From Sphingobium ummariense RL-3 (GTDB lineage: Bacteria; Pseudomonadota; Alphaproteobacteria; Sphingomonadales; Sphingomonadaceae), in NCBI RefSeq assembly GCF_000447205.1, contig NZ_AUWY01000072.1, forward strand, positions 1 through 36,754: a stretch of DNA of 36,754 nt, written 5' to 3'. Shown piece by piece: positions 7,198 to 16,181 of this stretch. Both the position numbers and the translations under genes were made by a program. Position 1 is the stretch's first letter, and every line of letters starts with the position of its first letter. A model generated the notes under the pieces. The model saw nothing but the letters and a program-made list of their open reading frames with translations. It was not told where the DNA came from and ran no database searches.

Positions 7198-9123
7198 TCA
7201 GGCCAGCGCGCCGGCATCCATTCCGGCGCTGTTGTGCCGAAGCGCCGTCAGCACCGTATCCACAATTCCCGCGGCATCGAGTCGCGCATCGGCATATTGC
7301 TTTTCCGGCTTGTCCTGATCCTGGAACAGGTCGGGCAGGCGCATCGTGCGGATCTTGAGACCGGCGTCGGTCAGGCCCAGGTCGCTGGCGAGCGTCAGGA
7401 CATGGGCGCCAAGGCCCCCGATAGCCCCTTCCTCGATGGTCACGGCCACCTCATGCGTGGTCAGCAGCCGCCGGATCAGCGCCTCGTCCAGCGGCTTGGC
7501 GAAGCGCAGGTCGGCGACGGTGGTGGAAAGCCCTCTGGCCTCCAGCGCCTCGGCCGCCTTGATCGCTTCTTCCAGCCGGGTACCGAGCGAAAGGATCGCC
7601 ACCTGGCGCCCTTCGCGCACCACGCGGCCCTTGCCGATCTCCAGCCGTTGTGGCTGTTCCGGCAGGGGAACTCCGGTGCCGTTGCCGCGCGGATAGCGCA
7701 CCGCGATCGGACCGCTGTCATGCACCGCGCAGGTATGGACCATATGGACCAGTTCCGCCTCATCCGCGGCGGCCATCACCACCATGTTCGGCAGGGTGGC
7801 CAGATAGGTGATGTCGAAGCTGCCTGCATGAGTGGAGCCGTCCGCGCCCACCAGCCCCGCCCGGTCGATGGCGAAGCGCACCGGCAGGTTCTGGATCGCG
7901 ACGTCATGCACCACCTGGTCATAGGCGCGCTGCAGGAAGGTCGAATAAATCGCACAGAAGGGACGCATTCCCTGCGCGGCAAGGCCTGCGGCGAAGGTGA
8001 CCGCATGCTGTTCGGCGATGCCGACATCGAAGCTGCGCTCGGGAAATCGTTCGGCGAAGCTTTCCAGGCCGGTGCCCGACGGCATGGCCGCGGTGATCGC
8101 GCATATGGCCGGGTCGCTCTCCGCCTCGGCGATCAGCGCCTTGCCGAACACGCTGGTATAGCTTGGCGGTCCCGGGGGCGCCTTCGCCTGCGCACCGGTG
8201 ATGACGTCGAACTTCTGCACGCCATGATATTTGTCGGCCGCCGCCTCCGCCGGGGCATAGCCCTTGCCCTTCTGGGTTACGACATGGACCAGGCACGGTC
8301 CTTCGGCTGCGTCGCGGACATTTTCCAGCACCGGGATCAATTGGTCGAGATTATGGCCGTCGATCGGGCCGACATAGTAGAAGCCCAGTTCTTCGAACAG
8401 GGTACCGCCCATGGCCATGCCGCGCGCGAACTCGTCCGTCTTGCGCGCCGCCTTGTGCAGCGGCCCGGGGAGCTTGCGGGCGAGGCGCTTCAGTACGTCG
8501 CGCAGCCCCAGAAATTCGCGGCTGGACACCAGTCGTGCCAGATAGGCGGAAAGTCCGCCCACCGGCGGCGCGATCGACATGTCATTGTCGTTGAGGATAA
8601 CGATCAGCCGGTTGCCGGCATCTCGTGCGTTGTTCATCGCCTCATAGGCCATGCCCGCGGACATGGCGCCATCGCCGATGACCGCGATTGCCTTGCCGGG
8701 ACGACCCGTCAGCTTGTTGGCGATGGCGAAACCCAGCGCCGCGCTGATAGAGGTCGAGCTGTGCGCCGCGCCGAACGGGTCATAGTCGCTCTCGGCCCGC
8801 TTGGTGAAGCCTGACAGCCCGCCGCCCTGACGCAGCGTGCGGATGCGGTCGCGCCGGCCGGTCAGGATCTTGTGCGGATAGCATTGGTGGCCGACATCCC
8901 AGACCAGCTTGTCGTCGGGCGTGTCGAATACATAATGAATGGCGGCGGTGAGCTCGACCACGCCCAGTCCGGAGCCGAGATGTCCGCCCGTCACGCCGAC
9001 TGCGGCAATCACCTCCTGCCGCAGTTCGTCTGCGAGCTGGCGAAGCTGCCCGGGATCAAGGGCGCGCAAGTCGGCCGGCCAGGTCACCTGGTCCAGCAGT
9101 GGAGTAGGGGGTAGTTCTGTCAT
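7198..9123 (-). CDS. dxs: 1-deoxy-D-xylulose-5-phosphate synthase
   Basis: Dxs joins pyruvate and glyceraldehyde 3-phosphate using thiamine diphosphate, the first step of the MEP isoprenoid pathway (also feeding thiamine and pyridoxal synthesis). The 641-aa product has standard length. Seen in order: [16 protein letters not shown] near the start, WDVGHQ, the ThDP-binding [17 protein letters not shown]....NDND segment (about 150-180), a transketolase pyrimidine domain with [17 protein letters not shown], and a C-terminal transketolase domain with [13 protein letters not shown]. The downstream MEP enzyme IspDF is encoded about 9 kb away. No ispA or xseB lies directly upstream, unlike many alphaproteobacteria. 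The gene is followed without spacing by the decayed ArsR/SRPBCC module. Confidence 0.97.
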   Translation of the reverse strand: MTELPPTPLLDQVTWPADLRALDPGQLRQLADELRQEVIAAVGVTGGHLGSGLGVVELTAAIHYVFDTPDDKLVWDVGHQCYPHKILTGRRDRIRTLRQGGGLSGFTKRAESDYDPFGAAHSSTSISAALGFAIANKLTGRPGKAIAVIGDGAMSAGMAYEAMNNARDAGNRLIVILNDNDMSIAPPVGGLSAYLARLVSSREFLGLRDVLKRLARKLPGPLHKAARKTDEFARGMAMGGTLFEELGFYYVGPIDGHNLDQLIPVLENVRDAAEGPCLVHVVTQKGKGYAPAEAAADKYHGVQKFDVITGAQAKAPPGPPSYTSVFGKALIAEAESDPAICAITAAMPSGTGLESFAERFPERSFDVGIAEQHAVTFAAGLAAQGMRPFCAIYSTFLQRAYDQVVHDVAIQNLPVRFAIDRAGLVGADGSTHAGSFDITYLATLPNMVVMAAADEAELVHMVHTCAVHDSGPIAVRYPRGNGTGVPLPEQPQRLEIGKGRVVREGRQVAILSLGTRLEEAIKAAEALEARGLSTTVADLRFAKPLDEALIRRLLTTHEVAVTIEEGAIGGLGAHVLTLASDLGLTDAGLKIRTMRLPDLFQDQDKPEKQYADARLDAAGIVDTVLTALRHNSAGMDAGALA

Positions 9124-9601
9124 CGCTCGAATCTGATACCTTAAGGCTGATGTAGGGGGAAACTTCGCCCAATGCTACACGGCCTTTGGCGCGTGCGATG
9201 AAGCGCCTTGCTGCGCCGGAGGCGGGCGGAACTGCTTTCCCGGTGTGGGGCATGTGATCGGACAGGCTCGTCAACTCCCATCGGAAACAGGCACTGATAC
9301 CGGATTATGCTGTTCGCCCTCATTCGGCTCTGACCGGAATTTCCGTTCGCCAGCGGGCAGAAGACCGTCGGAAGCAAGGAGCATAGCGAAGGGGCGGCGT
9401 GTAGGACAGCGCGGCGTCGCGGTTCGGGGCGCGACAGGACAGGAGGTGGCGGCCTTGTGAAAGCTGTGAAGTATACAGTGTCGCAGAGCGCAGATTTGCG
9501 AGGAAGAGGGTGTGTGGAAGCGACTTCGCAATAGGAGAGTTTTTGCGTAGTGGCGAGAAGGGCCGGTTGCGGGCTGGCGGCTTCTGGTTTGGATGAAGGC
9601 A
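9124..9601. other. 478-bp intergenic region upstream of dxs, no convincing gene
   Basis: Base composition is lower in GC than the flanks. The open frames on either strand lack family motifs and have erratic codon use. It should hold the dxs promoter near 9124-9200 on the minus strand, but I cannot name a firm -35/-10 pair. An unrecognised small RNA cannot be excluded. Confidence 0.5.
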
Positions 9602-9635
9602 TAAAAAAGGGGCGGATCGCCCAGCGATCCGCCCC
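9602..9635 (-). terminator. Rho-independent terminator of the small lipoprotein gene
   Basis: Read on the minus strand, a perfect 12-bp stem (9635-9624 with 9620-9609, arm GGGGCGGATCGC) with a 3-nt loop is followed by a run of Ts (9608-9603). It lies 24 nt after the lipoprotein stop codon. A classic strong intrinsic terminator. Confidence 0.92.
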
Positions 9636-9659
9636 CTCAATATCGCGCCGAAGCGAGAA

Positions 9660-9872
9660 TTACATCGCGTTCGCGGCGTTACCGGCGGCGTTCGCAGCGT
9701 TCTCGGCCACGTTGGCGGCATTGGCGGCGTTGTCAGCAGCATTGGCGGCGTTCTCGACAACGTTCTCGACGACGGCGTTCGAAGCGTTCGCGGTCTCGTT
9801 GGCCGGCTTCTCACCGCAAGCGGCGAGGGCCATCAGGCCGGCCGAAGCGAAAACAACAGCGATCTTCTTCAT
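9660..9872 (-). CDS. Small Asn/Ala-repeat lipoprotein
   Basis: The 70-aa product starts MKKIAVVFASAGLMALAAC, a clear lipoprotein signal peptide with lipobox LAAC (cysteine at residue 19). The mature part is almost entirely short repeats of the form (E/D/G)NAANAA and VVEN, made of Asn, Ala, Val and Glu only. A longer frame upstream to 9998 has no signal peptide, so the ATG at 9872 is preferred. It is monocistronic, with its own terminator. Such Asn/Ala-rich, entericidin-sized lipoproteins are common in sphingomonads and often misnamed circumsporozoite-like. The function is unknown. The regular pattern suggests a helical or periodic surface, perhaps structural in the periplasm. Confidence 0.8.
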   Translation of the reverse strand: MKKIAVVFASAGLMALAACGEKPANETANASNAVVENVVENAANAADNAANAANVAENAANAAGNAANAM

Positions 9873-10026
9873 TGTGTACGGCTCCCATAGCATAATGCCG
9901 CGTAAGGCAGTTTTTGGCAGGCCTACGCGAGCGACCCGCATTAACGTGTGCATACCACAAATCAATGCTTTTCTACGTCGGCGAAGCGAGCGAATCACGC
10001 GACGGGTCGTTGTCTACTATAAAAGT

Positions 10027-11394
10027 TCAGTTTTTGCCCCAAGTTTCTGGCGCGTTCGCCACTTCGTTCAACGTCAGCGCCCACGCGGCGACATTCTGCC
10101 GCAACTGTTCGGGGTCAATCTTGTCCAGCGTATCATCAGGCGTGTGATGGATGTCGAAATAGCGCGTACCATCCTGCTGAAGGTCGATCACCGGAATGCC
10201 CGCCTCCACCAGCGGCTCGATGTCGGAGCCGCCGCCCGCAGGCAGCCTGCTGGCCGTGATGCCCAGCGGGGCCAGGGCCTTCGCCACGCGTGCGCCGAGC
10301 GCCTCCTGCCCTTGCGGAAGCTTGAAATCGACACGCCATACGCGGTCCGCGCCGAAGTCCGATTCCATCACCAGCGCGTGTGGCTCCTTACCATGGGCGG
10401 TGAAATAGGCACGGCCGCCATTGCCGCCGACCTCCTCGGCCCCGGCGAGAAGAACGCGAATGGTCCGGCGTGGTGTACCGGCCTTGGCGACCTGCAGCGC
10501 GGCCGCGGTTACGATTCCGCAGCCTGATGCATCGTCGATCGCACCCGTGCCCTGGTCCCAGCTGTCCAGGTGGCAGGCCGCGACGACAATGCCGGCGCCC
10601 GGATCGCTGCCGGGGATCTCACCGATGACATTGCCCGAAGGCTGGTCCTTCAGTGTACGCGACGTCAGCGTGAGGTGGACGCGCACCGGCTGCCCGCGCG
10701 AAACCATACGGACGAGCTGTTCAGCATCGGGCACGGTAAGCGCGCCAGCAGGAATAGGCTGGACACCTTCCGCCCACATCTGAACGCCGGTGTGCGGAAC
10801 ACGGTGATGATCGGTGCCGATCGATCGGATAAGAATGCCGATCGCGCCCTTGCGGGAGGCGATGCTGGGGCCCTGCCGACGCGCGGCGCCGAAATAGCCA
10901 TAGCCCGATCCGTCCTGCGCGGCGCGCATGTCATGGCTGACGAACGCGATCTTGCCGCGCACGGCGCTTTCGGGCGCGGCCTCCAGATCAGCCAAGGTGG
11001 GGAAATAGACGATCTCGCCGTCGATGCCCTTTTCCGGAGTGGATCCGCTGTTACCGAGAGCGGCAACCACCAGCGTCTGGGGGAAGGGCGACACGACCCG
11101 CGCTTCGTCCCGGCCGCGCAGCCAGACCGGCATGGTATAGGACTCGGCGCGGACATTGGCAAAGCCCAGCGCCTTCAACCTGTCGACCGCCCAGGTACGG
11201 GCGCGTGCTTCCAGTGGCGTACCCGCCGGTCGAGGGCCGACCTCTGTGGTGAGGCCTTCTGTAAAGGCCATCGCCACCTCGTCCTTCAGGGCGGCGTCGC
11301 GAATCGCAGCGCTGTCGGCGAAGGCGGGAAGGGGAAGGAGGGTGACGCTGCCCAGCAGCGCGGCGAGGAGGGGGATCGACCGGATTTTCTGCAT
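10027..11394 (-). CDS. Secreted M28-family metallopeptidase with PA domain
   Basis: The predicted 455-aa enzyme starts at ATG 11394 with a Sec signal peptide (MQKIRSIPLLAALLGSVTLL, cut after AFA). The frame continues upstream to a TTG at 11430, but the ATG gives a proper signal peptide. A PA-like insert lies at about residues 110-240. The C-terminal half is the M28 di-zinc catalytic domain with ligands in ACHLDSWD, GAIDDASG, the catalytic and ligand glutamates in LAGAEEVGGNG, the aspartate in MESDFGAD, and the final histidine in DIHHTPDDT. It should be a periplasmic aminopeptidase or carboxypeptidase. The substrate cannot be predicted. It is transcribed divergently from ettA across about 100 bp. 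Confidence 0.92.
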   Translation of the reverse strand: MQKIRSIPLLAALLGSVTLLPLPAFADSAAIRDAALKDEVAMAFTEGLTTEVGPRPAGTPLEARARTWAVDRLKALGFANVRAESYTMPVWLRGRDEARVVSPFPQTLVVAALGNSGSTPEKGIDGEIVYFPTLADLEAAPESAVRGKIAFVSHDMRAAQDGSGYGYFGAARRQGPSIASRKGAIGILIRSIGTDHHRVPHTGVQMWAEGVQPIPAGALTVPDAEQLVRMVSRGQPVRVHLTLTSRTLKDQPSGNVIGEIPGSDPGAGIVVAACHLDSWDQGTGAIDDASGCGIVTAAALQVAKAGTPRRTIRVLLAGAEEVGGNGGRAYFTAHGKEPHALVMESDFGADRVWRVDFKLPQGQEALGARVAKALAPLGITASRLPAGGGSDIEPLVEAGIPVIDLQQDGTRYFDIHHTPDDTLDKIDPEQLRQNVAAWALTLNEVANAPETWGKN

Positions 11395-11494
11395 GGGCGG
11401 CGGTGTAACCCGCATGCAGCGATTTGCCAATGCGCTCCGCCTTCGCTAACCGGACGCCAAACATTGCCATCCTTCATCCGGAGCTGCTTCAGCC

Positions 11495-13180
11495 ATGTCC
11501 GCCTCCTCCCAATATGCCTTCGTCATGAAGAGCATGACCAAGAGCTTTCCCGGTGCGCCCAAGCCGGTGCTCAGCAATATCAACCTGCAATTCTACCGCG
11601 GCGCGAAGATCGGCATCGTCGGTCCCAATGGTGCGGGCAAATCGACCCTGATGAAGATCATGGCCGGCATCGACACCGATTTTTCGGGCGAGGCCTGGCC
11701 GGGCGAGAACATCACCGTCGGCTACCTGCCGCAGGAGCCGCAGCTCGATCCCACCAAAACCGTGCTGGAGAATGTCAAGGACGGCGCCCGTGGCATCGCG
11801 GACAAGCTCGACCGCTTCAACGAGATCAGCATGATCATGGCCGATCCGCCGGAGGACGCCGATTTCGATGCCCTGATGGAGGAGATGGGCACACTCCAGG
11901 AGCAGATCGACGCCGTCGATGGCTGGACGCTCGACAACCAGCTGGAGATCGCGATGGAAGCGCTGCGCTGCCCGCCGTCGGACTGGGGGGTGGAAAGCCT
12001 GTCGGGTGGCGAAAAGCGCCGTATCGCGCTCACCCGCCTGCTGATCCAGAAGCCGGACATCCTGCTGCTCGACGAACCCACCAACCATCTCGACGCGGAA
12101 AGCGTAACCTGGCTGGAAAACCACCTGAAGGAATATGCCGGCGCGGTGCTGATGATCACCCACGACCGCTATTTCCTGGACAATGTGGTCGGTTGGATCC
12201 TGGAACTCGATCGCGGCAAATATTTCCCCTACGAAGGCAACTATTCCACCTATCTGGAAAAGAAGGCCAAGCGCCTGGAGCAGGAGGACCGCGAGGCCAC
12301 CGGCCGCCAGAAGGCGATCAACGACGAACTGGAATGGATCCGGCAGGGGCCCAAGGGCCGCCAGACCAAGTCGAAAGCACGTATCGCCAAGTTCGAACAG
12401 CTCGTGGCCAGCCAGGAGAACCGTTCGCCCGGAAAGGCGCAGATCGTCATCCAGGTGCCCGAACGTCTGGGGGGCAAGGTGATCGAAGCCAAGGGCATTT
12501 CAAAGAGCTACGGTGACAAGCTGCTGTTCGAGAATCTCTCCTTCATGCTGCCGCCGGGCGGCATCGTCGGCGTCATCGGGCCGAACGGCGCTGGCAAATC
12601 GACCCTTTTCCGCATCATCACCGGGCAGGAAACCCCAGATTCGGGCGAGATCGACATCGGCTCGACCGTGCGATTGGGCTATGTCGACCAGAGCCGCGAT
12701 CATCTCGATCCCTCGAAGAACGTCTGGGAGGAAGTTTCGGACGGCCTCGATTATGTGAAGGTCAACGGCCACGACATGTCGACCAGAGCCTATGTCGGCG
12801 CCTTCAACTTCAAGGGCCAGGACCAGCAAAAGAACGTCGGCAAGCTGTCGGGCGGCGAGCGCAACCGCGTCCACATCGCCAAGATGCTGAAGCGCGGCGG
12901 CAACGTCCTGCTGCTCGACGAGCCGACCAACGACCTCGACGTCGAGACGCTGGCTGCGCTGGAAGAGGCGATCGAGAATTTCGCCGGGTGCGCCGTGGTC
13001 ATCAGCCACGACCGCTTCTTCCTGGACCGTCTGGCGACCCACATTCTGGCCTTCGAAGGCGACAGCCATGTGGAATGGTTCGAAGGCAATTTCGAGATGT
13101 ATGAAGAGGACAAGCGCCGCCGCCTGGGCGATGCGGCCGATCGTCCGACCCGCCTGGCCTACAAGAAGCTGACGCGCTGA
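11495..13180 (+). CDS. ettA: ABC-F translation factor EttA (energy-dependent translational throttle)
   Basis: EttA binds the ribosomal E site and gates entry into elongation according to ATP/ADP status. The 561-aa protein has no membrane segment. It has two ABC ATPase cassettes: Walker A GPNGAGKST in each (about 44-52 and 364-372), signatures LSGGEKRR and LSGGERNR, and Walker B LLLDEPTNHLD and LLLDEPTNDLD. Between them lies the charged P-site tRNA-interaction motif region (EKKAKRLEQEDREATGRQKA). An arm insertion in domain 1 (about 90-150) and the length fit EttA rather than Uup. A strong terminator follows at 13295-13325. Confidence 0.95.
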   Translation: MSASSQYAFVMKSMTKSFPGAPKPVLSNINLQFYRGAKIGIVGPNGAGKSTLMKIMAGIDTDFSGEAWPGENITVGYLPQEPQLDPTKTVLENVKDGARGIADKLDRFNEISMIMADPPEDADFDALMEEMGTLQEQIDAVDGWTLDNQLEIAMEALRCPPSDWGVESLSGGEKRRIALTRLLIQKPDILLLDEPTNHLDAESVTWLENHLKEYAGAVLMITHDRYFLDNVVGWILELDRGKYFPYEGNYSTYLEKKAKRLEQEDREATGRQKAINDELEWIRQGPKGRQTKSKARIAKFEQLVASQENRSPGKAQIVIQVPERLGGKVIEAKGISKSYGDKLLFENLSFMLPPGGIVGVIGPNGAGKSTLFRIITGQETPDSGEIDIGSTVRLGYVDQSRDHLDPSKNVWEEVSDGLDYVKVNGHDMSTRAYVGAFNFKGQDQQKNVGKLSGGERNRVHIAKMLKRGGNVLLLDEPTNDLDVETLAALEEAIENFAGCAVVISHDRFFLDRLATHILAFEGDSHVEWFEGNFEMYEEDKRRRLGDAADRPTRLAYKKLTR

Positions 13181-13191
13181 TCCGTCACGCG

Positions 13192-13235
13192 ATTGCAATT
13201 TTTGCAATGCGACGTTCCTCCTTCGCACTTGCGAA
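13192..13235. repeat. Two short perfect inverted repeats in the ettA 3' region
   Basis: ATTGCAA (13192-13198) pairs with TTGCAAT (13202-13208), and TTCGCA (13222-13227) pairs with TGCGAA (13230-13235). They lie between the ettA stop and its terminator, giving a 3' UTR of about 115 nt with possible stem-loops. They may be operator-like sites or parts of a 3' UTR-derived RNA. No promoter is evident. Confidence 0.4.
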
Positions 13236-13294
13236 AGAACGTGCCGCAGCGCAAATAGATCGGGCCTTTCAGGCATCCTCTCCTAAAACTTTCC

Positions 13295-13325
13295 AGGCCG
13301 GCCCTTCGGGGCTGGCCTTTTTTTT
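13295..13325 (+). terminator. Rho-independent terminator of ettA
   Basis: A 10-bp stem AGGCCGGCCC / GGGCTGGCCT (13295-13304 with 13309-13318, one G-T pair) closed by a TTCG tetraloop is followed by an unbroken T run to 13325. Classic intrinsic terminator for plus-strand transcription. It also separates ettA from the convergent cytochrome gene, which ends at 13329. Confidence 0.95.
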
Positions 13326-13328
13326 CGT

Positions 13329-14360
13329 TCAGGCGGGCACTGGGCAGGACGCCGGCGGCCGCGCCAGATGCGGCGCCGTCAGCAGCACCGGGTCGGTCAG
13401 CGAATCCATGAAAGCCAGCAGCGCCGGCATATCGACGCCGATGAGCTGCGTTGCGGCATGGCGCCGGATGGCGGATTCAACGCTGTCCGCGCGCCCATCG
13501 TGAAGCCACGGGCCGGTCACCGCCACATTGCGGAGCGACGGCGTGCGGAAACTGTCAGGTGGCGGTACGAAGCCCGGAGGCAGCGGCTTGCCGCCATAGG
13601 CCGCACCGTCGGCCTCGCTGGGCGCGGCAGTGCCGACATAATGAACCTTGCTGTCGGTAAAATCCCTGCCCCCATGGCAGGAAGCACAGCCGGCGCTCTT
13701 GAATTGCACCAATCCCTTCGCCGCGAGTGGAGGCAGCGCCCCCGACTGTCCCGCCGCAAAGCGGTCATAGGGGGTGGAATAGGAAAGAATGGTCCGCTGA
13801 AACGCGGCCAGCGCTGCGGTGACCTTGCCGACATCTGCGCCCTTTTCCGGCCCCGGAAAAGCCATTGCAAACAGCCTCCGGTAACAGGGATCGGCGTCCA
13901 GTCGCTGCGCCAGCAGGCCTTCCTGGCCGCCCAGTCCCATTTCAACGGGTTTCGTGCCGGTCATCGGGACCATCGCCTGTTGTTCCAGCGACAGCAGATT
14001 GGCATCGGTCCAGGTCAAGGCCGGCCGCCAGGCGACATTGGCGAGGCCCGGCACGTTGCGGACGCCCATCTCGCCCGAAACCCCGGGATGAGTGGATAGT
14101 CCGTCGGTGAAGCCGCGTTCCTGCTGGTGGCAGTCGGCGCAGGCCAGGGAACCGTTGCTCGAAAGCGCGCGATCGTAGAAAAGGCGCCTGCCCAACGCGA
14201 CCTTCACCCCGCTCATCGGATTGTCGACGGGCACCGGGGGGGCGCTGAAACCGGAAGGCAGCGAAGTCCATCGCCATCCCGGCCCGACCGCGCCAGCCCC
14301 GCCGGCCAGCAGAGCCGCCGCGACCATGCCGTGGGCAATATGCCTGATCCTCAACCGCAT
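13329..14360 (-). CDS. Di-haem cytochrome c peroxidase / MauG-family protein
   Basis: The 343-aa periplasmic protein (start ATG 14360) begins with a signal peptide (MRLRIRHIAHGMVAAALLAG). It has two c-type haem attachment sites: CADCH in the N-terminal domain, within the block LFYDRALSSNGSLACADCHQ, and CASCH in the C-terminal domain. Typical features of bacterial di-haem peroxidases and MauG-like proteins are the early GRRLFYD motif, the N.PGLANVAWRPALTW segment and FRTPSLRNVAVTGPWLHDG near the C-terminus. Family members reduce hydrogen peroxide or perform oxidative protein modification. The two cannot be separated by eye. It is downstream of acyP on the same strand with a 96-bp gap, so it may have its own promoter. 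Confidence 0.9.
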   Translation of the reverse strand: MRLRIRHIAHGMVAAALLAGGAGAVGPGWRWTSLPSGFSAPPVPVDNPMSGVKVALGRRLFYDRALSSNGSLACADCHQQERGFTDGLSTHPGVSGEMGVRNVPGLANVAWRPALTWTDANLLSLEQQAMVPMTGTKPVEMGLGGQEGLLAQRLDADPCYRRLFAMAFPGPEKGADVGKVTAALAAFQRTILSYSTPYDRFAAGQSGALPPLAAKGLVQFKSAGCASCHGGRDFTDSKVHYVGTAAPSEADGAAYGGKPLPPGFVPPPDSFRTPSLRNVAVTGPWLHDGRADSVESAIRRHAATQLIGVDMPALLAFMDSLTDPVLLTAPHLARPPASCPVPA

Positions 14361-14456
14361 GCTTGCTCCGCCCCGATACGCCCAGCCAGACGAATGGAGC
14401 CTGACGAGTCCGCAAGGGGCCGTCAAATGGCCGGTCGTCAGGAAAAGGACCGGTGG

Positions 14457-14735
14457 CTATGCCGTCGGGTGCTGTTCGAAGATGGGGTAGTGTCGCGCTG
14501 CCTCTTCCGTCACGTCGATGCTCTCGACGCTGGCTGCGGGTGGTCCCCGCCGCGCCCGCGCAACGAACGCGTCCTGCGCAGCCGGATCGCCCTCGATCCA
14601 GGCCTCGACGCTACCCTCCGTCCGATTGCGGACCCAGCCCGTCAGGCCCAGTTGCCGCGCCGTCTGCATCGCCCACTTCCGATAGAAGACGCCCTGTACC
14701 CGCCCATGGATGAACAGGTGGCGCGCGGCTGCCAT
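14457..14735 (-). CDS. acyP: Acylphosphatase
   Basis: The 92-aa product hydrolyses acyl phosphates such as carbamoyl or 1,3-bisphosphoglycerate phosphate. It has the family's phosphate-binding cradle GRVQGVFYRKW (catalytic Arg near residue 20) and the catalytic Asn in GWVRNRTEGSVEAWIEG (near 38). Length and layout are standard. Its ATG overlaps the stop of the upstream NYN-LOTUS gene by 1 nt (TGATG), pointing to translational coupling. Confidence 0.95.
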   Translation of the reverse strand: MAAARHLFIHGRVQGVFYRKWAMQTARQLGLTGWVRNRTEGSVEAWIEGDPAAQDAFVARARRGPPAASVESIDVTEEAARHYPIFEQHPTA

Positions 14736-15463
14736 CAGCGCACCCGCTTGATCCAGCTCTGTCCGTCGCGCGTTTCCACCTTGAAGTTGGGGACGGTCTT
14801 CAAAAGGTCGGACAGCCGCTTGAACCCATAATTCCGCACGTCGAAGCTGGATCGATTGCCCGCCAGCTGGCCCACCTCGCTCAGCCGTGCGAAACCCTGC
14901 TCATCTCGCTTCACCGCGCCATAGGCGTCGATCAGCAGCTTCACCAGATCGGGCGACAGGGCCTCGGCTTCCGCCTTTGCCGGCTGCTCCGTCTCGGAAA
15001 CGACCGGTTCGTCCTGCGCTGCCGTCAGCGCCTCGACCGCGATGAAGCGTGAACAGGCGCTGCGGAAGGCCTGCGGAGTCTTTTCCGAACCGAAACCATA
15101 GACCGGCAGCCCCTCCTGCCGCAGCCGCGTGACCAGCGGCGTGAAGTCGCTATCGCTGGACATCAAGCCGAATCCGGTGACGCGGCCGCTTGCCATCAGG
15201 TCCATGGCGTCGATCGTCATCTTCATGTCGGTGGCATTCTTGCCCTTGGTCAGGTCGAACTGCTGCTGCGTTTCGATCGCCTGCACCACCGCCAGTCGCG
15301 CCCATCCCTTCAGGCCCGGCTTGCTCCAGTTGCCATAGGCCCGCCGTATGTTGACCGTGCCGAGCTCCGCCAGAACGGTCAGGACGGGATCGAAGAAGTC
15401 CGCCGACGCATTGTCCGCGTCGATCAGCAGGGCGACATTGCCCGCCCGGACGTCGGCGGACAT
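14735..15463 (-). CDS. NYN-domain putative ribonuclease with C-terminal OST-HTH/LOTUS domain
   Basis: The 242-aa protein has an N-terminal NYN/PIN-like domain. Its acidic metal-binding residues lie in ALLIDADNAS (about 10-19), in the KNATDMKMTIDAMDLM block (about 74-89), and in MSSDSDFTPLVTRLRQ (about 100-115). After an acidic linker (about 145-165) comes an OST-HTH/LOTUS-type helical domain (about 165-242, ending RDGQSWIKRVR). NYN-LOTUS proteins (the LabA/DUF88 group) are thought to bind and cut structured RNA. Few bacterial members have been characterised. It overlaps the carbonic anhydrase stop by 1 nt at its start and acyP by 1 nt at its end. Confidence 0.88.
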   Translation of the reverse strand: MSADVRAGNVALLIDADNASADFFDPVLTVLAELGTVNIRRAYGNWSKPGLKGWARLAVVQAIETQQQFDLTKGKNATDMKMTIDAMDLMASGRVTGFGLMSSDSDFTPLVTRLRQEGLPVYGFGSEKTPQAFRSACSRFIAVEALTAAQDEPVVSETEQPAKAEAEALSPDLVKLLIDAYGAVKRDEQGFARLSEVGQLAGNRSSFDVRNYGFKRLSDLLKTVPNFKVETRDGQSWIKRVR

Positions 15464-16116
15464 CAGCCGGCGTCCAACGGTGCGGGATGGAACGTGCCGC
15501 TCGGCTCGTCCAGCAGATGCAGCTGGCCGTCGGCGATAGCGAAGAAGGCACCCACCAGCTTCAATGCGCCATGACGCTCCTTGCTTCGCACGCAGGGGAA
15601 GGTCCGCAGGTTGGCCAGGCTCACCTTGACGCCTTCCTGTTCCATCGCGCGTTCGGCGTCCCGGCTCCGGTCGTCGCCGAAACGAGAGACCACTGCATCG
15701 CGGGCACCGTCCAACAACTCGATCCAGTTATGGATGAAGCCGCCCTCGCCGGGAGGGGCATCCTTCAGGTCCTGGCTGAGCGCCGCCTTGCAGCCGCCGC
15801 ACTTGCCATGGCCCATGACGACGATCTCGCCGACCTGCAGCACCTGCACCGCGAATTCCAGCGCTGCTGAAACGCCGTGATGGCCGGGATTCGTCTCGAA
15901 GGGGGGAACGAGCGCGGCCACATTGCGCACCACGAAGATTTCGCCCGGGCTGGTATCGAATATCTGCGCAGGGTCGACCCTGGAGTCGGAACAGGCGATG
16001 ACCATCACCCGCGGGCTCTGGCCTTCCGACAGTTCGTCCCATCGCTCGCGCTGTCCCGTCCATCCGGTGGCACGGAAACGGCGGTACCCAACGAGCATAT
16101 CGGCAAAATCTGTCAT
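15463..16116 (-). CDS. Beta-class carbonic anhydrase
   Basis: It interconverts CO2 and bicarbonate with a zinc cofactor. The 217-aa product from ATG 16116 has the zinc ligands of the beta class: Cys and Asp in ACSDSRVDP (about 42-50) and His and Cys in GHGKCGGC (about 103-110). [11 protein letters not shown] and the following helix are also conserved. A longer frame starts at 16152, but the extra residues run into the divergent lipA leader, so MTDFADML is preferred. Bicarbonate is used by PurK and carboxylases. Here the gene is first in a coupled trio with NYN-LOTUS and acylphosphatase, while lipA is transcribed the other way from a 65-bp spacer. Confidence 0.94.
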   Translation of the reverse strand: MTDFADMLVGYRRFRATGWTGQRERWDELSEGQSPRVMVIACSDSRVDPAQIFDTSPGEIFVVRNVAALVPPFETNPGHHGVSAALEFAVQVLQVGEIVVMGHGKCGGCKAALSQDLKDAPPGEGGFIHNWIELLDGARDAVVSRFGDDRSRDAERAMEQEGVKVSLANLRTFPCVRSKERHGALKLVGAFFAIADGQLHLLDEPSGTFHPAPLDAG

Positions 16117-16181
16117 GGAGCGTTCTGTGCCCAATGACGCGGGGGCTGGCAAGTGCGCGTACGGGTCGCTATCTGGGGCGC

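Noticed and set aside
7009..8814. A 601-codon plus-strand open frame over dxs
   Set aside because: It is antisense to dxs, rich in His/Arg/Gln without any family motif, and starts inside the ArsR/SRPBCC remnant.
9141..9602. Open frames of 70-150 codons in the gap before dxs, and a possible 6S-like RNA
   Set aside because: No motif, ribosome-binding site or consistent codon use, and I could not fit the hairpin layout expected of a 6S RNA.
10570..12516. A 648-codon plus-strand open frame spanning the M28 peptidase and the first half of ettA
   Set aside because: It crosses a divergent promoter region and reads both true genes in the wrong frame or strand.
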